DNA of 64,000 nt, taken from contig NZ_FMKA01000009.1 in the NCBI RefSeq assembly GCF_900096945.1, forward strand, positions 62,001 through 126,000, given 5' to 3'. Below are positions 34,331-45,752 of the stretch, piece by piece. Source of the DNA: Anaerobium acetethylicum (GTDB taxonomy: Bacteria > Bacillota > Clostridia > Lachnospirales > Lachnospiraceae). Under the pieces are notes generated by a model. That model saw nothing but the letters and a program-made list of their open reading frames with translations, made no database searches and was not told the DNA's origin. Both the position numbers and the translations under genes were made by a program. The first letter of the stretch is position 1, and each line of letters starts with the position of its first letter.

Positions 34331-35977
34331 ATGAAAAAAATCGAAATGAAGAAATCCGTAATCGCGTTGGCATTACTCGTTTCCATGTTCTCTACAGTTT
34401 TAGCAGGCTGCGGCGGCGACAACAAGGAAGAAACAACCAAGCCATCAGCAGATGGAGCTTTTGAACTCAGCGTAAACTGCGGACCAGAACCAGGCACAAT
34501 CGACCCATCACTCAACACGACAGTTGATGGCGCTACATTAATCAACCACGCTTTCGAGGGGCTTATGAAGATCGACTCAGAAGGCAAAGTTGTTGAAGCA
34601 CAGGCTGCAAGCTACACAGTAAGCGATGATGGACTTGTTTACACTTTTACAATCCGTGACGACGCAAAATGGTCTGATGGAGAAGCTGTAACAGCTAAAG
34701 ATTTCGTATTCGCATGGCAGAGAGCAGTGGATCCTGCAACTGCTTCCGAATATAACTATATGACTGAAATGGTCGTAAATGCTTCAGAAATCATGAGTGG
34801 CGATAAAGCTCCAAGTGAATTAGGAGTAAAAGCAGTTGATGACAAGACTTTTGAAGTTACGATCGTAAATCCTACTTCATACTTCCTTGAAATCTGTGCA
34901 TTCCCAACAACCTATCCATTAAGAGAAGACCTGGTTTCAGCGAACCCTGATACATGGTCAACTGATCCTTCAACTTATGTTGGAAATGGACCATATGTGC
35001 TGACTGAATGGGAACACCAGTCAAAAATGGTTTATGAAAAAAATGAAAACTACTATGATTTAGCAAAACTTGGACCAGACAAAATCAACTTCGTTCTTAT
35101 GGAAGACCAGAATACAATCCTTTCTGCTTTCAAAAACGGAGAAATCTTATTTGCGGATGATCTTCCAAGCGAAGAGATTGCAGCAATGACTGACAATGGA
35201 TTATACACAGAAGGACAGTTGGGAACATATTTCCTCTGCCTCAATACTGAAAAAGAAGAGCTTTCAGATGCAAAAGTAAGACAGGCACTTGCACTTGCAA
35301 TCGACAGAAGCTTCATCTGTGAAAGCGTTACAGGCGGCGGACAGGTGCCAGCGGATACATTCGTAGGTATGGGTCTTTCCGATGTTGATACATCTAAAGA
35401 ATTCCGCGATGTTGCAGAAAAATGGTATGATGTTGAAGATTATGAAGGAAACATCGAGAAAGCGAAAGCACTTCTTGAAGAAGCCGGATATCCAAACGGA
35501 GAAGGACTTCCTACAATCGAATTAATGTGCAACCCGGGACATGAATCTGTTATGGAAGCGATCCAGAACATGTGGAGTGAAAACCTTGGACTCAACGTTA
35601 CGATCTCTTCACAGGACTGGAATGTATTTGTTGAGACAAGAGTTGCAGGAGAATTCCAGGTTGCCCGTCACGGCTGGTTAGCGGATTACAACGATCCTAT
35701 CTCATTCCTTGACATGTGGGTAACAGATGGCGGAAATAATGATGCCAACTGGTCAAATGCGGAATATGATGCTTTAGTCAAAACGGTCAAGAGTTCATCC
35801 GACCAGGAAGAAAGATATGCTGCAATGCATGATGCAGAAGCGATCTTAGCAGCAGAAATGCCGATTATCCCTATCTACTACTATACAGACCTTTATCTGA
35901 AATCAGACAGCTTAGAAGGATTCTATGCATCTCCTCTTGGATTTAAATACTTCATGTACACTTCAATTGCAGAATAA
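34331..35977 (+). CDS. oppA: Oligopeptide-binding lipoprotein OppA
   Basis: A 548-residue family-5 solute-binding protein. The N-terminal lipoprotein signal runs from MKKIEMKKSVIALALLVSMF to the lipobox LAGC, with Cys27 to be acylated, so the mature protein is anchored outside the membrane. The family signature appears as TFTIRDDAKWSDGEAVTAKDFVF, with later SNPTSYF/YVGNGPYVL-type elements. The order with the receptor last is less common than the receptor first. Codons favour A/T-ending forms more than in the permeases, as expected for an abundant protein. AAGGAGGA precedes the ATG, and a terminator at 36031-36080 closes the operon. Confidence 0.94.
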   Translation: MKKIEMKKSVIALALLVSMFSTVLAGCGGDNKEETTKPSADGAFELSVNCGPEPGTIDPSLNTTVDGATLINHAFEGLMKIDSEGKVVEAQAASYTVSDDGLVYTFTIRDDAKWSDGEAVTAKDFVFAWQRAVDPATASEYNYMTEMVVNASEIMSGDKAPSELGVKAVDDKTFEVTIVNPTSYFLEICAFPTTYPLREDLVSANPDTWSTDPSTYVGNGPYVLTEWEHQSKMVYEKNENYYDLAKLGPDKINFVLMEDQNTILSAFKNGEILFADDLPSEEIAAMTDNGLYTEGQLGTYFLCLNTEKEELSDAKVRQALALAIDRSFICESVTGGGQVPADTFVGMGLSDVDTSKEFRDVAEKWYDVEDYEGNIEKAKALLEEAGYPNGEGLPTIELMCNPGHESVMEAIQNMWSENLGLNVTISSQDWNVFVETRVAGEFQVARHGWLADYNDPISFLDMWVTDGGNNDANWSNAEYDALVKTVKSSSDQEERYAAMHDAEAILAAEMPIIPIYYYTDLYLKSDSLEGFYASPLGFKYFMYTSIAE

Positions 35978-36030
35978 GATATAGCAGCTCTTTCGTAGAA
36001 TTTGAATTGTAAATGACAGAGTAACTGTTC

Positions 36031-36080
36031 AGAACTCCCGTACGGCAGCCAATATGGCTCTCGTGCGGGAGTTCTTTTTT
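36031..36080 (+). terminator. Intrinsic terminator after oppA
   Basis: AGAACTCCCG-ACGG pairs with CTCGTGCGGGAGTTCT and is followed by a T-run. The first bases belong to GTAACTGTTCAGAAC (36021-36035), identical to the left terminal repeat of the MITE-like element. The terminator may have been built on a repeat end. Confidence 0.88.
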
Positions 36081-36130
36081 GTGAATTTTTAAACAAAAAT
36101 GTAAAATTAAGATTTGTTGGAGTGATTTTC

Positions 36131-36159
36131 TTGTAAATAATGACGGCATAATATATAAT
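36131..36159 (+). promoter_or_regulatory. Promoter of the V-ATPase operon
   Basis: TTGTAA (36131-36136) and a perfect TATAAT (36154-36159) are spaced by 17 nt. No other good promoter lies between it and the first ATPase gene. Confidence 0.75.
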
Positions 36160-36306
36160 TAATTTTATATTGTTATGCACTCTGGTATATGGATGAGAAA
36201 CTATGTGACAGTTTTCTTTGTTTTTTGAAGCGGATTGTGAGAAAATGTTTGCATGACAATGGGCAATTTATTATTCATACTTATTTTGATGGCAGGAGGT
36301 GAGGAA

Positions 36307-36615
36307 ATGGCAAAAGAAACAGTGGATGCTGTCCGAAAGGCAGAACTAAACGCTGCGGATACAGAAAAGGATGCCGTTGCAAAAAGCGAAGCGATCATTC
36401 AGAAAGCACAACAGGATGCCAAAGCATTGATGCTGAATTTGACAAAGGAGGTTTCTGCTACAGCTGCCAGTGAACTTGAGAAAGCACAGGAAAAAAATGC
36501 CCGGGTTATGGCAGAGGCTCTCCAGCGTGCTGAAAAAGAGGTTCTCTTCCTCAAAGAAATGGTGAAAAGCAAGGAAAAAGGAGTGCTTGATATTATCATT
36601 TCAGAAGTGATTTAG
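36307..36615 (+). CDS. V-type ATPase subunit G/H (peripheral stalk)
   Basis: A 102-residue, highly charged, Ala/Glu/Lys-rich helical protein (AELNAADTEKDAVAKSEAIIQKAQQDAKAL). It is predicted to form a coiled coil with subunit E as the peripheral stalk of the rotary ATPase. It opens the operon G/H-I-K-E-C-F-A-B-D, equivalent to ntpF in Enterococcus. I chose the ATG at 36307, directly after GGAGGTGAGG; an upstream ATG at 36253 would add a hydrophobic stretch without a ribosome site. Sequence conservation in this subunit is low, so identification rests largely on position and composition. Confidence 0.85.
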   Translation: MAKETVDAVRKAELNAADTEKDAVAKSEAIIQKAQQDAKALMLNLTKEVSATAASELEKAQEKNARVMAEALQRAEKEVLFLKEMVKSKEKGVLDIIISEVI

Positions 36616-36665
36616 CTTTAAGAAGAGATTAGCTGAAATTATGACAGCAAGGAGGTGTTTGTATT

Positions 36666-39156
<2,491 letters not shown>

Positions 39157-39176
39157 AAAGTTAGGAGAGTTTGGCG

Positions 39177-39776
39177 ATGACCGGATTAGAGAAGATACTG
39201 AAGCATATCGAAGATAATGCTTTGGAAAATGCTGAAAAAATAATTGAAGAAGCGAATAAAAAAGCCGGTGAAATCATCCATGCTGCAAATGTGGAAGGCG
39301 AAAAGAAACGAGCGGAAATCAACAGCAGATCTGCGCAGGACGTGAAAGCAGTCCTTGATCGCGGAGAATCCGCAGCCCTCCTGCAGGAGAAAAAGATTAT
39401 TCTCGAAGCAAAGCAGCAGATCATGAGTGATGCAATTGACGGCGCCAGAAAATCTTTACTGGATCTCCCTGATCAGGATTATTTCGAGACGATCCTGAAA
39501 ATGGTGAAAAAACATGCATTGAACCAGCAGGGAGAAATCGTCTTTTCCAAGGATGACAGAAAACGCCTGCCGGGACAGTTTGAAAAGGAAATTAAGAATG
39601 CCATTTCAGATAAGCCGGATGCATCCCTTCGGATTTCAGACATGTCCAGGGATATCGATGGCGGATTCATTCTTATATATGGGGATATCGAAGAAAACTG
39701 TTCATTTGAGGCATTGTTTTCTGCAGCGCGTGAAAACCTGCAGGATAAGGTGAGCGCATTGCTGTTCAATTCATGA
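39177..39776 (+). CDS. ntpE: V-type ATPase subunit E (peripheral stalk)
   Basis: A 199-residue stalk protein. The N-terminal half is a long charged coiled-coil helix (ENALENAEKIIEEANKKAGEI). The C-terminal half is a globular domain that binds the A/B headpiece (SFEALFSAARENLQDKVSALLF). I set the start at 39177, after TTAGGAGAG; a TTG at 39171 would add two residues. Its position between K and C matches the standard operon order. Confidence 0.9.
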   Translation: MTGLEKILKHIEDNALENAEKIIEEANKKAGEIIHAANVEGEKKRAEINSRSAQDVKAVLDRGESAALLQEKKIILEAKQQIMSDAIDGARKSLLDLPDQDYFETILKMVKKHALNQQGEIVFSKDDRKRLPGQFEKEIKNAISDKPDASLRISDMSRDIDGGFILIYGDIEENCSFEALFSAARENLQDKVSALLFNS

Positions 39777-39792
39777 AACGGAGGAATATTAA

Positions 39793-40761
39793 ATGGCTGA
39801 TTCGCTTTATACTTACGCCGTAGCACGTATCCGTTCGAAGGAATTGAGGCTGTTTGACAAGACAGACCTTGAGCAGCTTATGGCCTGCACCAGATATGAA
39901 GACTGTCTCAGAATCCTTTCGGATCAGGGATGGGGAAAGTCTGGTGAGGAGACAGCTGAACAGCTTCTTGCAGCCGAGCGTGAAAAAACATGGGATCTCA
40001 TCAGAGAACTGGTGGATGACATGTCAGTATTTGATGTTTTCCTGTATGAAAAAGATTTCCATAATCTGAAAGCGGCTATTAAGCAGACTTATGTACAGGA
40101 AGAAGTACCAGGAATTTATTTCAATAACGGAACGATTGACAAGGATATTATCATTAATGCTGTGAAGCACCATGACTTTTCGGAACTTCCTGAATTCATG
40201 AGGGCGGCTGCAGAAGAGGCGTTCCAGGTGCAGATGCATACGGGAGACGGACAGCTTTGCGAGATTATTCTTGATAAGGCGGTGCTTGAGGCAATCGGCC
40301 AGAAGGGCAGGACATCAGGAAGCAAACTGCTTGCGGAATATGCGGAACTGAAGACGGCAGTTGCCGACATCAATATCGCCGTCAGAGGCAGCAGAACAGG
40401 AAAGAACAGGGAGTTTTTCAAAAGGGCTCTTGCTTCGTGTACAAGCCTGGATACGGAAAAGCTTGCTGAAGCTGCCCTTTCCGGAATGGAAGCCATAAGC
40501 AGCTATCTGGAAGGAACTGATTACCACGAGGCGGCACAGCTGTTAATGGAATCGCCGTCTGCTTTTGAAAGATGGTGCGACAACAGGATCGTGGAACTCA
40601 TCAAGCCCCAGAAATACAATCCATTTACAATAGAACCGCTTGCGGCCTATATTCTGGCGCGTGAGAATGAAATAAAGACTGTGAGAATCTTATTGTCCGG
40701 CAAGCTGAACGGCCTTCCGGAAAATTCAATAAGGGAAAGGCTGAGGGATATGTATGTATAA
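39793..40761 (+). CDS. ntpC: V-type ATPase subunit C (rotor-ring cap, d-type)
   Basis: A 322-residue all-helical protein homologous to the funnel-shaped subunit linking the central stalk to the K ring. YTYAVARIRSKELRLFDKTDLEQLM at the N-terminus and FTIEPLAAYILARENEIKTVRILLSGKL near the C-terminus are characteristic. It overlaps the next gene (subunit F) by 8 nt. GGAGGAATATT precedes the start. Confidence 0.93.
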   Translation: MADSLYTYAVARIRSKELRLFDKTDLEQLMACTRYEDCLRILSDQGWGKSGEETAEQLLAAEREKTWDLIRELVDDMSVFDVFLYEKDFHNLKAAIKQTYVQEEVPGIYFNNGTIDKDIIINAVKHHDFSELPEFMRAAAEEAFQVQMHTGDGQLCEIILDKAVLEAIGQKGRTSGSKLLAEYAELKTAVADINIAVRGSRTGKNREFFKRALASCTSLDTEKLAEAALSGMEAISSYLEGTDYHEAAQLLMESPSAFERWCDNRIVELIKPQKYNPFTIEPLAAYILARENEIKTVRILLSGKLNGLPENSIRERLRDMYV

Positions 40762-41077
40762 AATAGCAGTTTTAGGCGACCGGGACAGTATTTATGGGTT
40801 TGCGGCACTGGGACTGGAGACGTTCCCTGTCAGCACACCCGAAGCAGGAGCAAAGATGCTCAAAAGGCTTGCAAGCGGCGAATATGCCGTTATCTATATA
40901 ACGGAGGCGCTGCAGGCAAAACTTGAAAAAGAAATCGATGCATACCGAAGCAGCGAGACTCCGGCAATCATACCGATTCCGGGCGTTGCGGGAAACACCG
41001 GAATGGGCATCATGAATGTAAGGAAATCCGTGGAACAGGCGGTAGGTTCCGATATTATCTTTAATGAAAACAGATAA
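40754..41077 (+). CDS. ntpG: V-type ATPase subunit F (central stalk)
   Basis: A 107-residue Rossmann-like protein of the central rotor stalk, with the typical N-terminus YKIAVLGDRDSIYGFAALG and the terminal hydrophobic residue cluster. It binds subunit D inside the A3B3 ring. The start lies within the 3' end of the subunit C gene. A 109-nt gap before the subunit A gene is the longest inside the operon. Confidence 0.92.
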   Translation: MYKIAVLGDRDSIYGFAALGLETFPVSTPEAGAKMLKRLASGEYAVIYITEALQAKLEKEIDAYRSSETPAIIPIPGVAGNTGMGIMNVRKSVEQAVGSDIIFNENR

Positions 41078-41186
41078 TGATGTAAAACTGATGTTACGGA
41101 TTGTTGAAAACTCGTTACGGGCAGGCAGCAAAAGCGGTTGCGAATATCCGCTTTGATAAAAATAAAAAGAAGCAGGTGAATAGGAA

Positions 41187-42956
41187 ATGAGCAAAGGCAC
41201 CATAAAGAAAGTTGCAGGACCGCTTGTAATTGCGGAAGGTATGCGTGATGCTAACATGTTCGATGTGGTTCGTGTAAGCGGACAGCGCCTTATCGGAGAA
41301 ATCATAGAGATGCACGGCGACCAGGCTTCCATTCAGGTATACGAAGAGACTTCGGGCCTGGGACCTGGAGAGCCGGTTGAATCTACAGGGGCGCCCCTTA
41401 GCGTTGAACTTGGACCTGGACTTATTGGAAGTATTTTTGATGGTATACAGAGGCCGCTGGTTGATATCATGAATGCAACAGGCAGCAACCTGACAAGGGG
41501 CGTTGAATTTTCATCCTTGAAAAGGGATACTGTATGGCATTTTGTTCCTTCGGCATCCGTGGGAGATGAAGTCGAAAGCGGAGACATTCTGGGAACGGTT
41601 ATGGAAACGGAAATTGTTGCCCATAAGATTCTGGTTCCTTTTGGCGTGGCTGGAACAATCAAGTCAATTAACGAAGGGGATTATACGATAACGGATACGG
41701 TTGCCGTGATCGAATCGGCAGACGGAAGTACCATTGATGTTATGATGATGCAGAAATGGCCGGTACGCCGCGGACGTCCGTACAAACAGAAATTATCGCC
41801 AGACATGCCCCTGATCACAGGGCAGAGGGTAATAGATACGCTTTTCCCGATTGCAAAGGGAGGCGTTGCGGCAGTTCCGGGTCCTTTCGGAAGCGGAAAG
41901 ACTGTTGTACAGCATCAGCTTGCAAAATGGGCTGAAGCAGATATCGTCGTCTATATAGGATGCGGAGAACGTGGAAACGAGATGACGGACGTTCTGAACG
42001 AATTTCCAGAACTGAAGGATCCAAAGACTGGCCATTCGCTTATGCAGAGGACAGTTCTGATTGCAAATACATCCGACATGCCGGTTGCTGCACGTGAGGC
42101 TTCCATTTACGTAGGCATCACAATTGCGGAATATTTCCGCGATATGGGCTATTCGGTAGCCCTTATGGCTGATTCGACATCAAGATGGGCAGAGGCCCTC
42201 CGTGAAATGTCCGGACGTCTTGAAGAAATGCCTGGTGAAGAAGGCTATCCAGCCTATCTGGGAAGCCGCCTGGCTCAGTTTTACGAAAGAGCGGGAAGAG
42301 TGATCTCCCTTGGCAAAAACGGAAGAGAAGGCGCCCTTTCGGTAATCGGAGCGGTTTCACCTCCGGGCGGAGATATATCAGAGCCTGTTTCTCAGGCAAC
42401 CCTGAGAATCGTAAAGGTGTTCTGGGGACTCGATGCAAATCTGGCTTACAGAAGGCATTTCCCTGCAATCAACTGGCTTACAAGCTACTCGCTTTACGGC
42501 GACAGCATGAGCGGCTGGTTCAATGGAAATGTAGATGAAGCCTGGATGGCAACCAGGGCAAGGATCATGAAGATGCTTCATGATGAATCCGAACTGGAAG
42601 AAATCGTAAAGCTCGTCGGTATGGATGCTCTTTCAGCAGGAGACAGGCTGAAGCTTGAGGCAGCCCGTTCGATCAGGGAAGATTTCCTGCATCAGGATGC
42701 ATTCCATGAAGTAGATACCTATACGCCGCCCCGGAAGCAGTTCAAAATGATGGGACTTGTACTTGCCTTCTATGACATGGGCCTTGAAGCGCTTCAGAAA
42801 GGCATCAGGATCGATGATCTTGTTAAGATGGGAGTCCGTGAAAAAATCGGACGTTTCAAATACATCGCAAGCGAAAATATCGAAAAGGAATATCAGGATA
42901 TCATGCATAAATTAGAACGTGAGATTGAAGACTTATCCAGGAGGGAGGAAGCCTAA
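41187..42956 (+). CDS. ntpA: V-type ATPase catalytic subunit A
   Basis: A 589-residue catalytic subunit. The N-terminal beta barrel is followed by the non-homologous bulge domain typical of A subunits. The P-loop GPFGSGKT lies at about 232-239, and the catalytic region contains [15 protein letters not shown] and [33 protein letters not shown]. It hydrolyses or synthesises ATP at the interface with subunit B. The last base of the stop is the first base of the B start (TAATG). A length near 590 is typical. Confidence 0.97.
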   Translation: MSKGTIKKVAGPLVIAEGMRDANMFDVVRVSGQRLIGEIIEMHGDQASIQVYEETSGLGPGEPVESTGAPLSVELGPGLIGSIFDGIQRPLVDIMNATGSNLTRGVEFSSLKRDTVWHFVPSASVGDEVESGDILGTVMETEIVAHKILVPFGVAGTIKSINEGDYTITDTVAVIESADGSTIDVMMMQKWPVRRGRPYKQKLSPDMPLITGQRVIDTLFPIAKGGVAAVPGPFGSGKTVVQHQLAKWAEADIVVYIGCGERGNEMTDVLNEFPELKDPKTGHSLMQRTVLIANTSDMPVAAREASIYVGITIAEYFRDMGYSVALMADSTSRWAEALREMSGRLEEMPGEEGYPAYLGSRLAQFYERAGRVISLGKNGREGALSVIGAVSPPGGDISEPVSQATLRIVKVFWGLDANLAYRRHFPAINWLTSYSLYGDSMSGWFNGNVDEAWMATRARIMKMLHDESELEEIVKLVGMDALSAGDRLKLEAARSIREDFLHQDAFHEVDTYTPPRKQFKMMGLVLAFYDMGLEALQKGIRIDDLVKMGVREKIGRFKYIASENIEKEYQDIMHKLEREIEDLSRREEA

Positions 42957-44329
42957 TGCCAAAGGAATATAGAACGATTCAGGAGGTTGCCGGTCCTCTT
43001 ATGCTTGTTCGCGGCGTCGAAGACGTCACCTACAACGAACTTGGTGAAATAGAACTTGCAAACGGTGAAAAACGCCGCTGCAAGGTACTTGAAATAGACA
43101 AGGGAAATGCACTGGTGCAGCTTTTCGAAAGCTCAACAGGCATCAACCTTTCTAACAGCAAGGTCAGATTCCTTGGCCGAAGCATGGAACTTGGAGTATC
43201 GGAAGATATGCTGAGCCGTGTTTTCGACGGTCTGGGACGTCCGATCGACAACGGACCTGAGATCCTGCCGGAAAAAAGGATGGATATAAATGGTCTGCCA
43301 ATGAACCCGGCTGCCAGAAACTATCCGCAGGAATTTATCCAGACAGGCGTTTCGGCTATTGACGGCCTGAACACCCTGGTAAGGGGACAGAAGCTGCCAA
43401 TATTCTCGGCCAGCGGACTTCCTCATGCCCAGCTTGCGGCGCAGATTGCAAGGCAGGCTAAGGTTAGGGGAACAGAAGAACCTTTTGCGGTTGTATTTGC
43501 AGCAATGGGTATCACGTTCGAAGAAGCCAATTTCTTTACAGAAAGCTTCAAAGAAACAGGAGCAATTGACCGAGCGGTCATGTTCATCAATCTTGCAAAC
43601 GATCCAGCCGTAGAACGTATCGCGACTCCGCGAATGGCGCTTACCGCAGCGGAATACCTTGCATTCGAGAAGAACATGCATGTTCTCGTTATCATGACTG
43701 ATATCACAAACTATGCGGATTCTCTTCGTGAAGTTTCGGCAGCCAGAAAAGAAGTTCCAGGACGCCGTGGATATCCGGGATATATGTATACCGACCTCGC
43801 TTCTTTATACGAAAGAGCAGGCCGTCTGAAAGGCAAAGCAGGCAGCATCACCATGATTCCAATCCTGACAATGCCAGAAGATGACAAGACCCATCCTATT
43901 CCTGACCTTACGGGATATATAACGGAAGGGCAGATCATTCTGAGCCGTGAACTTTACCGTCAGAACATTGCACCGCCAATCGACGTACTTCCTTCGCTTT
44001 CGCGTCTGAAAGACAAGGGAATTGGAGATGGTAAGACAAGAGCCGATCATGCAAATACGATGAACCAGCTGTTTGCTGCCTATGCAAGAGGAAAAGAAGC
44101 AAAGGAACTTATGGTAGTATTAGGTGAAGCAGCCCTTACCGAAATAGATAAGCTCTATGCGAAGTTTTCAGATGCATTCGAGAACGAATATGTATCTCAG
44201 GGCTACCTGACGAACAGGAGCATTGAAGAGACACTGGACCTGGGCTGGAAGCTGCTTTCCATCCTTCCAAGGACTGAGCTCAAGAGGATCAAGGACGAAT
44301 TCCTTGATCAGTATTACGGGCAGGACTAA
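42956..44329 (+). CDS. ntpB: V-type ATPase regulatory subunit B
   Basis: A 457-residue non-catalytic partner of subunit A. It lacks a functional P-loop but retains the fold, for example in [21 protein letters not shown]. It carries the highly conserved [22 protein letters not shown] and [22 protein letters not shown] segments. It forms the A3B3 headpiece. The start overlaps the subunit A stop by one nucleotide, and GGAGGGAGG precedes it. Confidence 0.97.
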   Translation: MPKEYRTIQEVAGPLMLVRGVEDVTYNELGEIELANGEKRRCKVLEIDKGNALVQLFESSTGINLSNSKVRFLGRSMELGVSEDMLSRVFDGLGRPIDNGPEILPEKRMDINGLPMNPAARNYPQEFIQTGVSAIDGLNTLVRGQKLPIFSASGLPHAQLAAQIARQAKVRGTEEPFAVVFAAMGITFEEANFFTESFKETGAIDRAVMFINLANDPAVERIATPRMALTAAEYLAFEKNMHVLVIMTDITNYADSLREVSAARKEVPGRRGYPGYMYTDLASLYERAGRLKGKAGSITMIPILTMPEDDKTHPIPDLTGYITEGQIILSRELYRQNIAPPIDVLPSLSRLKDKGIGDGKTRADHANTMNQLFAAYARGKEAKELMVVLGEAALTEIDKLYAKFSDAFENEYVSQGYLTNRSIEETLDLGWKLLSILPRTELKRIKDEFLDQYYGQD

Positions 44330-44359
44330 CAGGCTGTCAGAGGAAAGGAGGCTGGGATA

Positions 44360-45040
44360 TTGGCTACGGCACATGTGAATCCAACGCGAATGGAACTTAC
44401 CCGCTTGAAAAAGAAGCTGGTGGTTGCAAGGCGTGGACATAAGCTTTTAAAAGACAAGAGGGATGAACTTATGCGCCAGTTCCTGGAGCTTGTGCGTCAG
44501 AACAAGACCCTCAGGGAGGAAGTCGAAAAGGGCATTCTCGAGGCAAACAAAAAGTTTGTACTGGCAAGGGCGGTCACGACGGATGAAGTTCTCAATGTTG
44601 CCCTGATGGCGCCAAAACAGGAAGTATACCTTGAAATAGGGTCCAGGAATGTAATGAGCGTTGACATTCCGGTTTTTCACTATAAGACAAAGACTCCTGA
44701 TGCAAACGACATCTATTCATATGGATTTGCATTTACATCAAGCGATCTTGATGACTCGGTAAAATACCTTTCGGACATTCTTCCGGATATGCTCAAGCTT
44801 GCTGAGATTGAAAAATCCTGCCAGCTTCTTGCGGCGGAGATTGAGAAGACAAGACGCCGTGTAAATGCGCTGGAGCATGTTATGATTCCTCAGATGGAGG
44901 AAAGCATCAAGTTCATCGTGATGAAGCTTGACGAGAATGAAAGAAGCTCCCAGGTAAGGCTGATGAAGGTGAAGGATATGATGCTCGAACAGGCCCATCA
45001 TTACAGCGAGCATGATCATGTATATGGCGATGTAATGTAA
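44360..45040 (+). CDS. ntpD: V-type ATPase subunit D (central stalk)
   Basis: A 226-residue rotor shaft protein. Two long antiparallel helices form the coiled coil in the A3B3 cavity: VNPTRMELTRLKKKLVVARRGHKLL at the N-terminus and a C-terminal helix ending in a His-rich tail (HHYSEHDHVYGDVM). Translation appears to start at TTG 44360, because AAAGGAGG at 44344-44351 is 8 nt upstream and the conserved N-terminus follows directly. It is the last ATPase gene. Confidence 0.92.
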   Translation: MATAHVNPTRMELTRLKKKLVVARRGHKLLKDKRDELMRQFLELVRQNKTLREEVEKGILEANKKFVLARAVTTDEVLNVALMAPKQEVYLEIGSRNVMSVDIPVFHYKTKTPDANDIYSYGFAFTSSDLDDSVKYLSDILPDMLKLAEIEKSCQLLAAEIEKTRRRVNALEHVMIPQMEESIKFIVMKLDENERSSQVRLMKVKDMMLEQAHHYSEHDHVYGDVM

Positions 45041-45058
45041 GGCAGAGCTATTGTTTGA

Positions 45059-45165
45059 AAGGAACTGTTCACACCTTAGTCATGTAGTGCGAAATGGTGT
45101 ATTTCAATCATTTTTTTGTGCATCGCGAAGCGTGTTGATGTTCACTAAGCGAACCGTAACTTGTT
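45059..45165 (+). repeat. Diverged relative of the MITE-like element
   Basis: It begins GGAACTGTTCAC, contains TTTTTTGTGCATCGCGAAGCGTGTT and ends CGAACCGTAAC, so the outer 12 bases are partly inverted copies (about 8 of 12). The GTGCATC block is shared with the full 143-bp elements, but the right hairpin differs. Confidence 0.4.
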
Positions 45166-45192
45166 CTAAAAACAGTGCATTGCATAAAAGTA

Positions 45193-45221
45193 TTGCAATT
45201 TAGCGGAAAGTATGATAAAAA
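45193..45221 (+). promoter_or_regulatory. Probable promoter of the hydrogenase-maturation operon
   Basis: TTGCAA (45193-45198), a 17-nt spacer and TAAAAA (45216-45221). The -10 is imperfect and TATAAC just downstream is an alternative. Transcription would start immediately before the palindrome at 45237. Confidence 0.5.
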
Positions 45222-45236
45222 TATAACATAATAAAC

Positions 45237-45274
45237 AGTATATCTCAGATAAGCTAGCTTATTTGAGATATACT
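45237..45274. promoter_or_regulatory. 38-bp near-perfect palindrome (operator or 5' hairpin)
   Basis: The two 19-nt arms, beginning AGTATATCTCAGATAAGCT, are inverted copies with a single mismatch. It lies just downstream of the candidate -10. It could be an operator that blocks transcription when bound, or a stable hairpin at the 5' end of the leader RNA. There is no T-run after it. Confidence 0.75.
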
Positions 45275-45308
45275 TATATCTAAGAAAATAAATTCGTTCT
45301 GAGCACGA

Positions 45309-45407
45309 GGGTACGCCCGAGTGAAAAGGCGGGATATTATAAAGATGACGGGATTTCGGAGATCCCTTTATCACTGTACCCCAGGCCTTTTTGCGCCTGG
45401 GGTTTTT
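45309..45407 (+). promoter_or_regulatory. Candidate riboswitch/attenuator upstream of hyd maturation genes
   Basis: A three-way-junction-like fold can be drawn. P1 is GGGTAC (45309-45314) with GTACCC (45376-45381). P2 is CGCC (45314-45317) with GGCG (45328-45331). P3 is ATAAA...GGGAT (45339-45354) with ATCCC TTTAT (45362-45371). The 3' strand of P1 overlaps the 5' arm of the following terminator (CCCCAGGC, from 45379), so forming P1 should disrupt the terminator. I do not recognise a known riboswitch consensus. This is drawn by eye. Confidence 0.5.
45379..45407 (+). terminator. Intrinsic terminator in the leader of the hyd operon
   Basis: CCCCAGGC (45379-45386) pairs with GCCTGGGG (45395-45402), loop CTTTTTGC, then TTTTT. 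It lies about 80 nt before the first gene of the operon, in the sense direction, as expected of an attenuator. It could alternatively be the delayed end of the V-ATPase transcript. Confidence 0.88.
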
Positions 45408-45486
45408 GTTGCGTATCGGAGTTTTTTATTCGGGGGAGGCAATCATCCGGGCTGTCATGAGAGGACGCATTAAGGAGGGAATGAGC

Positions 45487-45732
45487 ATGGAGACAAGAAT
45501 CGCATTAATCGGAATTATCGTGGAGGATAATGCCTCATCCGAGAGGATCAACAACGTCCTGCACGAATACGGACAGTATATAGTGGGCAGAATGGGTGTA
45601 CCGTATCACAAAAGGGGCATATCCGTAATCAGCGTGATCATAGATGCATCGAATGATGTAATAAGCAGTCTGTCGGGTAAGCTGGGCATGATTCCGCATG
45701 TTTCGACTAAGACAGTATATTCTAAAATATAA
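45487..45732 (+). CDS. TM1266-type iron-only hydrogenase system regulator
   Basis: An 81-residue ACT/NikR-C-like protein of the family annotated as iron-only hydrogenase system regulator. It begins METRIALIGIIVEDNASSERINNVL and contains RMGVPYHKRGISVISVIIDA. There is no DNA-binding domain in the chain. I chose the ATG at 45487 because AAGGAGG at 45472-45478 is 8 nt upstream; an ATG at 45481 would be too close. It heads the hydE-hydG-hydF operon, which agrees with its usual genomic association. Its ligand is not established here. Confidence 0.88.
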   Translation: METRIALIGIIVEDNASSERINNVLHEYGQYIVGRMGVPYHKRGISVISVIIDASNDVISSLSGKLGMIPHVSTKTVYSKI

Positions 45733-45752
45733 GAAGAAGGTGGTAAATAAGC

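Larger units (their letters stand above)
35978..36306 (+). other. 329-bp region between opp and V-ATPase operons
   Basis: It contains the opp terminator (36031-36080, starting inside a MITE-like left end at 36021-36035) and the V-ATPase promoter (36131-36159). An untranslated leader of about 140 nt follows, without obvious regulatory structure. Confidence 0.6.
45041..45486 (+). other. 446-bp leader region of the hydrogenase-maturation operon
   Basis: It contains a diverged repeat-family segment (about 45059-45165), a promoter (45193-45221), a 38-bp palindrome (45237-45274), a three-stem RNA fold (45309-45381), an intrinsic terminator (45379-45407), and about 80 nt of further leader to the ribosome site. 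No clear terminator for the V-ATPase operon was found. Confidence 0.6.

Noticed and set aside
36253-36306. N-terminal hydrophobic extension of the V-ATPase G/H subunit
   Set aside because: It has no ribosome site, and GGAGGTGAGG sits directly before ATG 36307; the subunit is soluble in known enzymes.
45301-45378. Known riboswitch classes (c-di-GMP, NiCo, SAM, THF, T-box) for the hyd leader
   Set aside because: None of the conserved cores I can recall match; left as an unassigned candidate.
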